In this document: piece after piece, positions 53,460 to 61,788 of the stretch
Layout: the number at the start of each line of letters is the position of its first letter
Position numbering within the stretch: the first letter of the stretch is position 1
Origin: Chitinophaga hostae
GTDB lineage: Bacteria; Bacteroidota; Bacteroidia; Chitinophagales; Chitinophagaceae
DNA: 64,000 bases
Assembly (NCBI RefSeq): GCF_018224885.1
Contig: NZ_JAGTXB010000025.1
Location: 62,001-126,000 of the forward strand
Direction: 5' to 3'
Program-made: the position numbers and the translations under genes
Notes under the pieces: generated by a model
The model's database searches: none
Seen by the model: only the letters and a program-made list of their open reading frames with translations
What the model was told of the DNA's origin: nothing

Positions 53460-54287
53460 TCAACCTTTGAGAAATGCATTTATCAATACAGTCACGAGGT
53501 CCGGGGTCTTGCTATTCTTATCAGGTGTGCATATTTCGCCTATATATTCACCATGTACTCCGGGAAGAATGGCCACCTGTGCATGTGCTAACAGATGTGA
53601 TAAAACAAGGGCGCTCTCCGGGAGCACAACATCCTTGTCGCCATTGATGATCAGCGCGGGCGCTTTTATTGCCTTTATATCGGCGTCGCTGATGTCTTTA
53701 AAATTCATCATCCTGGTCCGGTCCCTGTCAAACATCTTCTGAAGCCCGGCAGGGTCAGGATTAGCTGCTAAATAAGCTTCTTTCAGCGGTGGGGGCATAC
53801 TATTTTTCAGGGTGGCATTGGCAAACCCGTCAAAGAAGCCGGGAGGCAGATTGTCGCGGCGAAAGGTAGTAGCAATCAATACCAGTTTATTCACTACTTC
53901 CGGGTGCCGGATAGCTATCTGCAAGGCATCGGTACCTCCGTTGCTGAAACCCATAATATCCGCTTTCGGGATGTGGAGTTGTTTGAGCAACGCCACCACA
54001 TCGTCTGCATCCTGTTCAAAACTGTAGGGACGATCAATATCCGGTGTATGTCCGTGAGCCTGTGTTTCTATGGCAATCACCTGGCGGTTTTCAGCCAATG
54101 CAGGAAGTATGCGCGCCCAGTTAGACTGTATCGTAGAGCCGCCGCCATGAATCAGTACCAGTGGACTGCCACTGCCATGTATTTCGTAATACATCTTTAA
54201 GCCATTCACCGTTGCATAGCGGCCTGTCTGTGCATTTACCTGTATTGTTATTAATAGAGAAAGCAGTATTGCTACCTGGTATCGCAT
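53460..54287 (-). CDS. secreted alpha/beta hydrolase
   Basis: A 275-residue protein with a signal peptide (cleavage near VNAQ). The motifs are MYYEIHGSGSPLVLIHGGGS (oxyanion loop), MGFSNGGTDAL (nucleophile Ser in G-x-S-x-G), NGDKDVVLPESALVL (Asp) and LPGVHGEYIGE (His), so the triad is complete. It is a close paralogue of the lipoprotein at 25114-26052, sharing VNGLKMYYE and the DADDVVALLKQLHI-type helix. The substrate is unknown. Strong terminator downstream and a -7 box 24 bp upstream suggest a single-gene unit. Confidence 0.87.
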   Translation of the reverse strand: MRYQVAILLSLLITIQVNAQTGRYATVNGLKMYYEIHGSGSPLVLIHGGGSTIQSNWARILPALAENRQVIAIETQAHGHTPDIDRPYSFEQDADDVVALLKQLHIPKADIMGFSNGGTDALQIAIRHPEVVNKLVLIATTFRRDNLPPGFFDGFANATLKNSMPPPLKEAYLAANPDPAGLQKMFDRDRTRMMNFKDISDADIKAIKAPALIINGDKDVVLPESALVLSHLLAHAQVAILPGVHGEYIGEICTPDKNSKTPDLVTVLINAFLKG

Positions 54288-54310
54288 ATGATATTTGTTT
54301 TTTGATGAAA

Positions 54311-54318
54311 CAAACTTA
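54311..54318 (-). promoter_or_regulatory. candidate -7 element (TAAGTTTG) of the hydrolase gene
   Basis: On the minus strand it reads TAAGTTTG, an exact TAnnTTTG box, 24 bp before the ATG at 54287. Confidence 0.45.
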
Positions 54319-54526
54319 GATCAAAATATTTTTCAGGAGTGGTGGTGAAACAGCCAATTTAAGGGGCAATTCCGTCAGCCGCCAGATGAAAATAACCCGT
54401 TAACAGTAGATAACATTCCAAACCCTACTCTGGCACAGTTTTATCATTTACTGTAGCAGAATACGGAGTAAACGGCCTGCAGACGCGTACTTCCATTCAT
54501 TCATCACTTATACAAATCTTCCAATC

Positions 54527-54664
54527 ATGAAAACGTTAAAATATCTCATCATCGCTGTTTTACTCGTATCCGGTTTAAGCAGCTGCCTGGTGGTCCGCGA
54601 CCGTCCCGGGTATTATCACCCACGCCCTCATTACCATCACCACTGGCATGGCGGCTATTATTAA
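54527..54664 (+). CDS. 45-residue His/Tyr-rich lipoprotein
   Basis: A short gene with ATG at 54527 and TAA at 54662-54664. It starts MKTLKYLIIAVLLVSGLSSC, a signal sequence with lipobox LSSC (Cys20), and the 25 mature residues are rich in His and Tyr (VRDRPGYYHPRPHYHHHWHGGYY). The tail of eight His in 25 residues suggests metal binding; the anchor places it at the membrane outside the cytoplasm. The lipobox and the terminator 27 bp downstream make it a real gene in spite of its size. Similar very short His-rich lipoproteins occur in other Bacteroidota; function not known. Confidence 0.75.
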   Translation: MKTLKYLIIAVLLVSGLSSCLVVRDRPGYYHPRPHYHHHWHGGYY

Positions 54665-54690
54665 CAGCAACAGATTACCTGGCAGAATGA

Positions 54691-54720
54691 AGATGTTCCA
54701 TGACCATGGAACATCTTTTT
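54691..54720 (+). terminator. intrinsic terminator after the mini-lipoprotein gene
   Basis: AGATGTTCCATG (54691-54702) and CATGGAACATCT (54705-54716) form a 12-bp perfect stem with an AC turn, followed by TTTT. It lies 27 bp after the stop at 54664. Confidence 0.9.
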
Positions 54721-54808
54721 ATTGACCACCCATTAACCCCATAAAAAAATAAAGCCGGTTTGTCCCCCTTTTGCTTTTTCGATCGTCATCAACTCGAAAT
54801 CATAGCAT

Positions 54809-55894
54809 ATGCACACCACAAGTTTATTCAAACCGTTCAGCTTAAAATCGCTGAACACCCGGAATCGTTTTGTAATGTCTGCCATGACCCGGTCATTTTC
54901 CCCCGGAGGCATCCCGGGCGATAATGTCGCTGCCTACTACCGCAGAAGGGCTGAAGGAGAGGTGGGACTGATTATTTCGGAGGGCGCCGCTATCGACCGG
55001 CCATCTGCCGCTGGTAACAGGGATGTTCCCTCATTTTATGGCGAAGCATCGCTGGCTGGCTGGCAAAATGTGCTCGGCAGCGTACTGCTGGCCGGTGGAC
55101 AAATGGCGCCACAGCTCTGGCACGCTGGTATACAGGAAAACAGGGATCCGGGATGGGCGCCCCCGGCAGCTTTTGAAGGACCATCCGGTATTGGTAACGG
55201 AAGGGCCATGACGGATGCAGATATTGCAGACACCATTGCCGCTTTTGGCAGGGCGGCCGCAAATGCAAAAGCGATGGGTTTTAACAGCATCGAAATCCAG
55301 GGCGCACATGGCTACCTGTTGGATCAGTTTTTCTGGCCCGATACCAATCAGCGGACCGATTTCTTTGGTGGTAAAACCCTGGCAGAGCGCAGCCGGTTTG
55401 CAGCAGAAGTAACCAAAGAAGTGCGTAAACAGGTGGGGGCCGGTTTTGCGCTGATGATGCGGGTATCGCAATGGAAATTCACAGATTATGACAGTAAACT
55501 GGCAAAGGATCCGGAAGAAATGGCCTCCTGGCTTACTCCACTGGCAGATGCGGGCGTAGATATTTTCCATTGCTCCACGCGCAGGTTCTGGCAGCCTGAA
55601 TTTGAAGGCTCGGATCTCAACATGGCCGGATGGGCCAAAAAACTTACCGGTAAAGCTACGATCACTGTTGGCTCGGTGGGCCTGGATTCGGATGTGACAG
55701 CGCTTTACAGAGGACAAAATTCAGCACCTGCATCCATCGATGAACTGGTACGCAGAATGGATAAGGGGGAGTTTGACCTGGTGGCGGTGGGCCGTTCGTT
55801 GCTCGCAGATCCATACTGGGTGCAGAAAATCAGGGATGGACGTACCAACGAACTACAGGGTTTTAATGCGGCGGCATTAGGGACATTGATATAG
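54809..55894 (+). CDS. Old Yellow Enzyme-family NADH:flavin oxidoreductase / alkene reductase
   Basis: A 361-residue FMN TIM-barrel enzyme. Family features are SLFKPFSLKSLNTRNRFVMSAMTRS (start of the barrel), GLIISEGAAID, APQLWHAGI, the active-site box IEIQGAHGYLLDQFFWPDTNQRTDFFGG, ITVGSVG and VAVGRSLLADPYWV near the end. These enzymes reduce activated C=C bonds with NAD(P)H. The first of the two substrate-binding His/Asn residues is Gln164, with His167 kept, so substrate activation may differ from the H/N or H/H pair. No N-terminal iron-sulfur or C-terminal fusion is seen. Confidence 0.88.
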   Translation: MHTTSLFKPFSLKSLNTRNRFVMSAMTRSFSPGGIPGDNVAAYYRRRAEGEVGLIISEGAAIDRPSAAGNRDVPSFYGEASLAGWQNVLGSVLLAGGQMAPQLWHAGIQENRDPGWAPPAAFEGPSGIGNGRAMTDADIADTIAAFGRAAANAKAMGFNSIEIQGAHGYLLDQFFWPDTNQRTDFFGGKTLAERSRFAAEVTKEVRKQVGAGFALMMRVSQWKFTDYDSKLAKDPEEMASWLTPLADAGVDIFHCSTRRFWQPEFEGSDLNMAGWAKKLTGKATITVGSVGLDSDVTALYRGQNSAPASIDELVRRMDKGEFDLVAVGRSLLADPYWVQKIRDGRTNELQGFNAAALGTLI

Positions 55895-55896
55895 AT

Positions 55897-56015
55897 AGCG
55901 TAAAGCAAAAAGCAGAAGGCATAAAGCTATTGTTGCGGATGATTAAAGCGTAACTAACATTTGCTGTCGTCATCCGCTGCAATAGCTTTATGCTTTCTGC
56001 TTTTCGCTTTACGCT
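55897..56015. repeat. 46-bp inverted repeat in the gap between OYE and desaturase genes
   Basis: The left arm (55897-55942) and the right arm (55970-56015) match over 46 bp with four mismatches, enclosing a 27-bp spacer. Each arm has repeats of the AAAGC-A-AAAGCAGAA type. The right arm covers the stop codon of the desaturase gene (56009-56011). It could act as a two-way terminator, although it is far larger than needed, or be a mobile palindromic element. Confidence 0.85.
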
Positions 56016-56788
56016 GCTTTTACTTGCTTCTGCCGTGCCTGCGTAACCAATGCTGGTTTCAGTTTAATGATGCCAACAACATTCAGCAGTTTCATCACCT
56101 GGTAACTGGGATCCAGCTCATACCATTTCTTGGCAAAGTTAGGGCTGTCTTTGAACTTGTGATGGTTGTTCTGAAACAGTTCTCCCATCAGTATAATACC
56201 CCAGGGAGATGTATTCCGGGAATGATCATGATTATCGAAATTCTGATAGCCGTATTTATGACCACACCAGTTCACAATGGCGCCCTGTACAGGTCCCATC
56301 AGGAAATGAATGGGCAGTAATAAATACAGGTACCACATTCCGGCCGGCACAAATACCACATAGAACGCTACATAAGCGGCCATCCAGGCAAAGCGGGTGA
56401 TATTGCTGTCGCCGAATTTATCCATGGCATCCCATTCCGGTAGCGGCTCCGCAGTAAACTTAGGATCTACCGTGCTGGTACGGGTTACAAATCCATTGTA
56501 GATTTTACGGGTTTGTATCATCATTCCCCAAACGTCTTTAAAGAAATGGGGGGAATGCGGATCGTGCTCGGTATCGCTGAACTCGTGGTGCATGCGATGC
56601 ATAACGCCATAAGCCCTCGGAATCAGGTAAGAAGAACCCTGGAAAAACCAGGTGCTGAAATAAAAGAAACGCTCCCAGAATTTACTGGTAGTATACATCT
56701 GGTGGGATGCGTATCTGTGTAAATAGAATGTGTGAAAAAACAGGGAAAAGAACCAGTGCACACAAAAAAATATCAGGATCGCTGTCAT
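56009..56788 (-). CDS. acyl-CoA / fatty acid desaturase
   Basis: A 259-residue membrane protein with the three His clusters of the fatty-acid desaturase family: HRYASHQ (H-x4-H), RMHHEFSDTEHDPHSP (H-x2-HH in the family layout) and NNHHKFKDSP near the C-terminus. Helices lie at about 1-20 (ILIFFCVHWFFSLFFHTFYL) and 135-165. The enzyme is diiron-dependent and inserts a double bond in acyl chains. The C-terminus is basic and its stop lies in the 46-bp inverted repeat. Likely role: control of membrane fluidity. Confidence 0.92.
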   Translation of the reverse strand: MTAILIFFCVHWFFSLFFHTFYLHRYASHQMYTTSKFWERFFYFSTWFFQGSSYLIPRAYGVMHRMHHEFSDTEHDPHSPHFFKDVWGMMIQTRKIYNGFVTRTSTVDPKFTAEPLPEWDAMDKFGDSNITRFAWMAAYVAFYVVFVPAGMWYLYLLLPIHFLMGPVQGAIVNWCGHKYGYQNFDNHDHSRNTSPWGIILMGELFQNNHHKFKDSPNFAKKWYELDPSYQVMKLLNVVGIIKLKPALVTQARQKQVKAA

Positions 56789-56881
56789 TGTAAAATGTTG
56801 ATGCTATTTTTCCAGTCGTGTAGCATCATCCGGCAAAATTAGGCCCTGCATCTTTCTTTTCCATTCACATATGTGAATAAA

Positions 56882-57481
56882 TCAGCGCGTATCTGTTAAT
56901 TCTTTCCTTAAACGGCTGAGGCTCTGTGGTGCTATCCCCAGGTAGGAAGCAATATGATAGTGGGAGAATTTATTCAGCAAATACGGCTCCTCCTTTAATA
57001 ACTGCAGGTATCGCTCCTTGGCAGATTTGGTAAACAGGCTGAATGCGCGCTCGGAGGTATAGTAAAATCCTTTCTCTGTAAATATTTTTACTATTTCATG
57101 CATTTTTGCGGATGCCGCCAGCATAGTCAGGAAGTTTTCATGGCGCAGTTCTACCGCCTCCATATCCTTTATTACCTCCACCGTAAGGGCCGATGGCGTT
57201 TGGTTAATAAAGCTGTGATGATCTATGATAATTGAATTTTCAAAAAGTGCATCGGGGTCGTTGAAGTTGAAGGTCCATGTATACTCCTGTCCCTGTGAAT
57301 TTACAAAATAAGACCTGGCAGACCCTGAAATAACAAAATACATGGCCGCGGCTATGTTGCCGCTTTTCAGTATGACCTCATTGGCCTTGTATTTTTTTGA
57401 TGTGAGAAAGCTGGTTAAAAATTCCGCATCATCCTCATTCAGGGTAGTATACCTGGAAATAAAATCTGTAATTATTTTCAT
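56882..57481 (-). CDS. Crp/Fnr-family transcriptional regulator
   Basis: A 199-residue regulator. The N-terminal cNMP-type domain (about 25-130) has NEVILKSGNIAAAMYFVISGSARSYFVNSQGQEYTW. The C-terminal helix-turn-helix reads LNKFSHYHIASYLGIAPQSLSRLRKEL. The Arg and Glu of the cAMP pocket are not clearly present, as in many Bacteroidota members that bind other ligands or none. It lies 71 bp downstream of a TonB siderophore receptor gene on the same strand and upstream of the desaturase gene; either may be its target. Confidence 0.87.
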   Translation of the reverse strand: MKIITDFISRYTTLNEDDAEFLTSFLTSKKYKANEVILKSGNIAAAMYFVISGSARSYFVNSQGQEYTWTFNFNDPDALFENSIIIDHHSFINQTPSALTVEVIKDMEAVELRHENFLTMLAASAKMHEIVKIFTEKGFYYTSERAFSLFTKSAKERYLQLLKEEPYLLNKFSHYHIASYLGIAPQSLSRLRKELTDTR

Positions 57482-57552
57482 CGGCCCAAAAATCAGTTCA
57501 TTAGTAATGAATCATAGCCGAAAGTACAAATTCCTGGTAACAACACCCGGTT

Positions 57553-59976
57553 TTAGAACTTCCAGGCGAAGCCCGCCACAATGTTTCGTGGTTGCTGCGG
57601 GTTGATAGACCAGTAACCGGTATAATATACCTCATTGGTAATATTGTTGACGGCAAAGGAAATCCTGAATTTTTTGGCGTTGTAAAATATACTGCCGTTC
57701 AGCAGTGTATAGGATGGCAACAGGAAAACACCGGTAACGCTGTTGTCAATTACCTTGTATACTCCCGCATAATTTCCGCCGGCGCCAATCCCGAAATTTT
57801 TCAGGATGCCGTAGCTGAATTTATAAGTCGCCCACAGGTTAACCAGGTGCTGAGGCCCCTGTCCGCCGGGGTTTCTGCCCGGTTGTCCATAGAAATCGTC
57901 TTTGTCGCCGGAAATAATTTTGGTGTCGTTGTAGCTATACCCGGCAATGATATTCAGCCCGGCTGCAGGACTGGTGTTCAGTTCTATTTCAAATCCTTTG
58001 CTGCCTACTTTGCCGCCCTGTGTAACGCTGTGCTGGTTAGCCGGATCAGGCATTACCCTGTCGGATACTTTTATGTCGTACACGGAAGCAGTACCGGTAA
58101 ATTTTCCGTTAAACAGGATACTTTTTACGCCATATTCAAACTGGTTGGCATGCTCCGGCTTGAAAGATTTTACCCGGGTATTGCTGCCGTCTGCATCCGA
58201 CACCTGTTGCGGGGCCACATTGATAAAGGAGTTCATGTAGTTGGCAAACAATGATATTTTATTCAATATAGGTTGATATACGAGGCCAAATTTCGGCGAA
58301 ACGGCAAACTGATGGTAGTCGTCATCCGGATCGCTTTTGTCGCCTTTTGAATCGAAGTAGTCGGCCCGTAAACTTACCATCGCCATCAGCGCAGGAGTAA
58401 TATTGAGTACATCCGATACATAGGCGCTGTAGGAACTGTTGGAGATATCTGTTTTGGTGTTGTCCAGCGGCGCCAGCAGCTGGTTCACTGATGCCATAGT
58501 CAGGTAAACCGGCGGCAGCGGAGCGCCTGTTTCCGGGTTGAAATAGCCGATCTCTCCCTGTGGCGTTACATTTCTTCCTACACCCCATCCCGAGCTGTTT
58601 TCCACTACATGTCGGTGATAGTAATCCAGGCCCAGGAGCAACCGGTTCCTCAGCTGACCGATTTTGAAATCGCCGTTGAAATTTTGCTGGATATCCAGAG
58701 AGTTGGTTTGCTGGTTTACATAGTGAAAATATTGCTGGAACCATTTATCGCCCGGCACATCATCCCAGATATAAGTATAGACACCATCTGATTTTACTCT
58801 TCCGGCAGATACCACTGTTTGGGAATTCCATTGGGAAGATAATTTATACAACATCTGTGCCTGCAGGTTGAAGCGCGGATTTTTTATAGTAAGGTCGTTG
58901 CTGGTAAACGATAGCTGGTTGTTCAGGTTGAGGGCAGCCACCGTTTTGAAATCCAATGGCGCCGCCCTGTTCGACTGGAAAAAGATGGGGGCTACAGCTC
59001 TCTTTTCCTGTAGTATTTCCGCCATAACACTAAAGGATAAACGATTATTTACTTCGTAGGACAAAGAAGGCGCAATAAAGAACGACTTCTTAAATCCTGC
59101 ATCCTGGAAGGTATGCTCTGTATGAAGGGCGCCGTTTAAGCGGAATGCAATCTTTTTCTTTTTGCTCAGGGGAGTATTGATATCGATGGTGAGCCTGTTA
59201 AGATCAAAGCTGCCTACGTTATAAGCCACCTCACCACCAAAGGTATAATATGGTTTCTTGGTGATGGTGTTGATAATACCGCCATAGTTAGCGAAGCTGC
59301 CACCGAAAAGGGTGCCGGAAGGCCCTTTGATGACCTCTATCTGCTCAATATCTGCCGGATCGGGGTTACCACTGGTAATACCGGGTAAGCCATTATATAA
59401 GGAAGGCTGTGCATCAAAGCCCCGTAACGCAAAATAGGCGCCGCCATCGCCGGCTCTCCCGGTCGATTCCCAGGTCCTGGTGATGCCCGGCACATTGCGT
59501 AACGCCTCATCATAATTGGAAATTATTTGCTGTTGTAAGAGCTCGGAAGATACGGTGCTGTATACCTGCGGATTCTCCAGTTTTTCCAGGGGCATTTTGG
59601 CAACTGTTTTATTTTCCCTGTTAACGTTCCTGGATGATATGGTTATTTCCCGCAGCTGGGCTGCATTTTCAGGCAATTCAACATCAACTTTGGCGGTTTG
59701 CCCCGCCACCACGGTCACTGCTTTTTCCTGCGCATTGGATGCTACGTTGGTAACGATAACGGTCCACTGACCCGGTTTTACATTTTTAATCGTATACTCG
59801 CCGCGATCATTACTGATATCGCCCCACTTACCGTTTTGAATCCTCACGGTAACAAACGCCGCCGGATTGCCATCGCTGGTAGTAATAACGCCTTTTACAG
59901 TGCCGGTGTTTTGTGCGTATACAGTAGTTGTGACAGAGAGTATTGTTATGATTAAAAGAAACAGCCTTTGCAGCAT
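57553..59976 (-). CDS. TonB-dependent siderophore-type receptor
   Basis: An 807-residue outer-membrane receptor. The signal peptide ends near VYAQN. A carboxypeptidase-regulatory-like domain lies at about residues 25-110 (GTVKGVITTSDGNPAAFVTVRIQNG). The plug follows: LRNVPGITRTWESTGRAGDGGAYFALRGFDAQPSLYNGLPGI, then IEVIKGPSGTLFGGSFANYGGIINTITKKP, typical of the ferrichrome/FhuE-like siderophore branch. The barrel ends NIVAGFAWKF with Phe last. No STN domain is seen, so no FecI/FecR control is expected. It is co-directional with Crp/Fnr behind it. Likely role: ferric siderophore uptake. Confidence 0.92.
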   Translation of the reverse strand: MLQRLFLLIITILSVTTTVYAQNTGTVKGVITTSDGNPAAFVTVRIQNGKWGDISNDRGEYTIKNVKPGQWTVIVTNVASNAQEKAVTVVAGQTAKVDVELPENAAQLREITISSRNVNRENKTVAKMPLEKLENPQVYSTVSSELLQQQIISNYDEALRNVPGITRTWESTGRAGDGGAYFALRGFDAQPSLYNGLPGITSGNPDPADIEQIEVIKGPSGTLFGGSFANYGGIINTITKKPYYTFGGEVAYNVGSFDLNRLTIDINTPLSKKKKIAFRLNGALHTEHTFQDAGFKKSFFIAPSLSYEVNNRLSFSVMAEILQEKRAVAPIFFQSNRAAPLDFKTVAALNLNNQLSFTSNDLTIKNPRFNLQAQMLYKLSSQWNSQTVVSAGRVKSDGVYTYIWDDVPGDKWFQQYFHYVNQQTNSLDIQQNFNGDFKIGQLRNRLLLGLDYYHRHVVENSSGWGVGRNVTPQGEIGYFNPETGAPLPPVYLTMASVNQLLAPLDNTKTDISNSSYSAYVSDVLNITPALMAMVSLRADYFDSKGDKSDPDDDYHQFAVSPKFGLVYQPILNKISLFANYMNSFINVAPQQVSDADGSNTRVKSFKPEHANQFEYGVKSILFNGKFTGTASVYDIKVSDRVMPDPANQHSVTQGGKVGSKGFEIELNTSPAAGLNIIAGYSYNDTKIISGDKDDFYGQPGRNPGGQGPQHLVNLWATYKFSYGILKNFGIGAGGNYAGVYKVIDNSVTGVFLLPSYTLLNGSIFYNAKKFRISFAVNNITNEVYYTGYWSINPQQPRNIVAGFAWKF

Positions 59977-60092
59977 GGATGAAGTTGTTTGGTTGACAGA
60001 AACAATTTGATGCTGTAAAATTGTTTCATCGGCAGGGGTTTTTGTTATTCCGATCGGGAAAATGATTTACGAGATGCGGAAATAGTTAGGAC

Positions 60093-60125
60093 AAAAAAGA
60101 GGAGGCCATGTGCCTCCTCTTTTTT
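60093..60125. terminator. strong intrinsic terminator between SusD and siderophore receptor genes
   Basis: AAAAAAGAGGAGGC (60093-60106) and GCCTCCTCTTTTTT (60112-60125) form a perfect 14-bp stem with loop CATGT and runs of A and T on each side, so it can work in both directions. It lies 14 bp past the SusD stop at 60140. Confidence 0.92.
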
Positions 60126-60139
60126 GATCCCGGGTTTTG

Positions 60140-61777
60140 TTACTTATTCCACCAGATCTTCTCAGCAATATAGTTTGCATTATTGGCGCCAGGTGCAGCT
60201 TTCAGTACCTGTTCAATATTGTAATTGATTTCATAGCTGGCAATCGCAAAGCGCCGGGGCCAGTCGGTTTGGTTGGGATAGTTCAGCGCATTTACATGGG
60301 CAGGACGTTTGAATCCTTTATACACGCCGGTTACTTCGTTATAGTTGCCTGCGGCATCGGCACAATAGTTCATCCGGCGCAGGTCTGCCCAGTTTTCCGG
60401 GGAGTACGACAGGGCAATGTATTTCTGGATCATGATATTACTAAGCGTCAGGTTAGCTGCATTTTGCTCAACAGAGCTGCTGCTGAGAAACGCGGTAATT
60501 TTGGCCGGTGGAATGGCCATCAGCTCCAGGTGCGCCTGTATGCCGGCTTTATACGCTGCCAATGCCTCCACATTTTTATGTTGCCTGAAATAGATCTCCG
60601 CTTCAATGAAGCGCAGCTCTGCACTGGTAAACAGCAAGCCCTGGGCGTTGCGGCGGGTGTACCGGGTACCGGTAGACTGTATACGATCAGTTGCGCTGGG
60701 TGCGTAAGGCGTTTTACGCATGATCACATAGATAGAGTCCTTTTTATTAAAGGTGTTGGTGGCTGCGTTATAGCTGTATGATACGGGACCGCTGTTAGTA
60801 ATGCCGGAGGTCATATCCACGCCCTGTGTGCGGTGCAGTACGCCGTTCTGATCAGCCATGCTCGGGATCAGCGAGTCTACCCGCGGATCTTCCATATTAT
60901 TGGCGCCTTTGGGAGCGCCTGTATAATTATTGGTCAGGTAGTTGAGGTACAGCAGGGTTATCCTGGCGGAAGTACCGGTATTGCTGTATTGCAGGGCTTC
61001 TTTGGCGGTGCTTGTCACCAACGGACCTTCATCCACATATTGCATAATGGTGTTTTGATCTTTCGACTGCGGTCCTTTGGAGGCTGCATCCAGTACTGCC
61101 TGTGCATTAAAAGCGGGCAGGTTGGAGGTATGATTCAGAAAGCGGGCTTTTAATCCATAGGCCAGCCTGATCCAGTTATCCGTTTTTCCGTTATTGAGCA
61201 CATCGCCTTTTGCCAGCGAAGGAGCGGCAGGGCCTTGTGTTTTCTGCAGATCAGCAATACCCTCGTCGAGCAATGCCAGCACTTTTTCCTGTATATAAGC
61301 GGCTTCGTCAAACTTTGGGGTAATGATGCCTACGCTGTCAAACTGGTCATAGGGCATTACGCCGTATACATCTGCCAGCGTACCAAAGCCCCATGCCTTG
61401 ATAATTTTAGCCACCCCGGCGTAATGATAGGCCTGTACTTTTTCGGCGGCGGTAATGAGCGGTTTAACGTTTACGGCGGCATTTACGTACCAGCATTGCC
61501 AGGGCCAGCCAATATTGGCGCTGTTGGATACCCAGCCGGTGAGGTTGTAGTTATTGCCACCGCTAAGGTAGGTGACGGCCAGTTGCTGTGATAAAAATGC
61601 CGCCCTGGTACCGGTGCTTTCATATGCATCGCAGAACTGCGCAATTAATGGAGGTAGTCTTTGTTCAGCAGTAGGTACCGTTGCATTGGCACTGTTTGGA
61701 TTATCGTTTATATCAACCCATTTTTTGCAGGAGCTGAACACAACAGAAAGACTCAGTATATAAAGTAGTTTTTTCAT
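60140..61777 (-). CDS. SusD/RagB lipoprotein (SusD-like 2 group)
   Basis: A 545-residue lipoprotein with lipobox FSSC (Cys17) and the usual KKWVDINDNPN start. The helical core has YHYAGVAKIIKAWGFGTLADVYGVMPYDQFDS, DEGIADLQKTQGP, NWIRLAYGLKARFLNHTSNLP, and the C-terminal AELRFIEAEIYFRQHKNVEALAAYKAGIQAHLE and ALSYSPENWADLRRMNYC signature. It matches the larger SusD-like 2 group of Bacteroidota. With the SusC gene 11 bp upstream it is an uptake pair. No enzyme or regulator genes are visible in the window to hint at the substrate. Confidence 0.93.
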   Translation of the reverse strand: MKKLLYILSLSVVFSSCKKWVDINDNPNSANATVPTAEQRLPPLIAQFCDAYESTGTRAAFLSQQLAVTYLSGGNNYNLTGWVSNSANIGWPWQCWYVNAAVNVKPLITAAEKVQAYHYAGVAKIIKAWGFGTLADVYGVMPYDQFDSVGIITPKFDEAAYIQEKVLALLDEGIADLQKTQGPAAPSLAKGDVLNNGKTDNWIRLAYGLKARFLNHTSNLPAFNAQAVLDAASKGPQSKDQNTIMQYVDEGPLVTSTAKEALQYSNTGTSARITLLYLNYLTNNYTGAPKGANNMEDPRVDSLIPSMADQNGVLHRTQGVDMTSGITNSGPVSYSYNAATNTFNKKDSIYVIMRKTPYAPSATDRIQSTGTRYTRRNAQGLLFTSAELRFIEAEIYFRQHKNVEALAAYKAGIQAHLELMAIPPAKITAFLSSSSVEQNAANLTLSNIMIQKYIALSYSPENWADLRRMNYCADAAGNYNEVTGVYKGFKRPAHVNALNYPNQTDWPRRFAIASYEINYNIEQVLKAAPGANNANYIAEKIWWNK

Positions 61778-61788
61778 TTTCCTGACAT

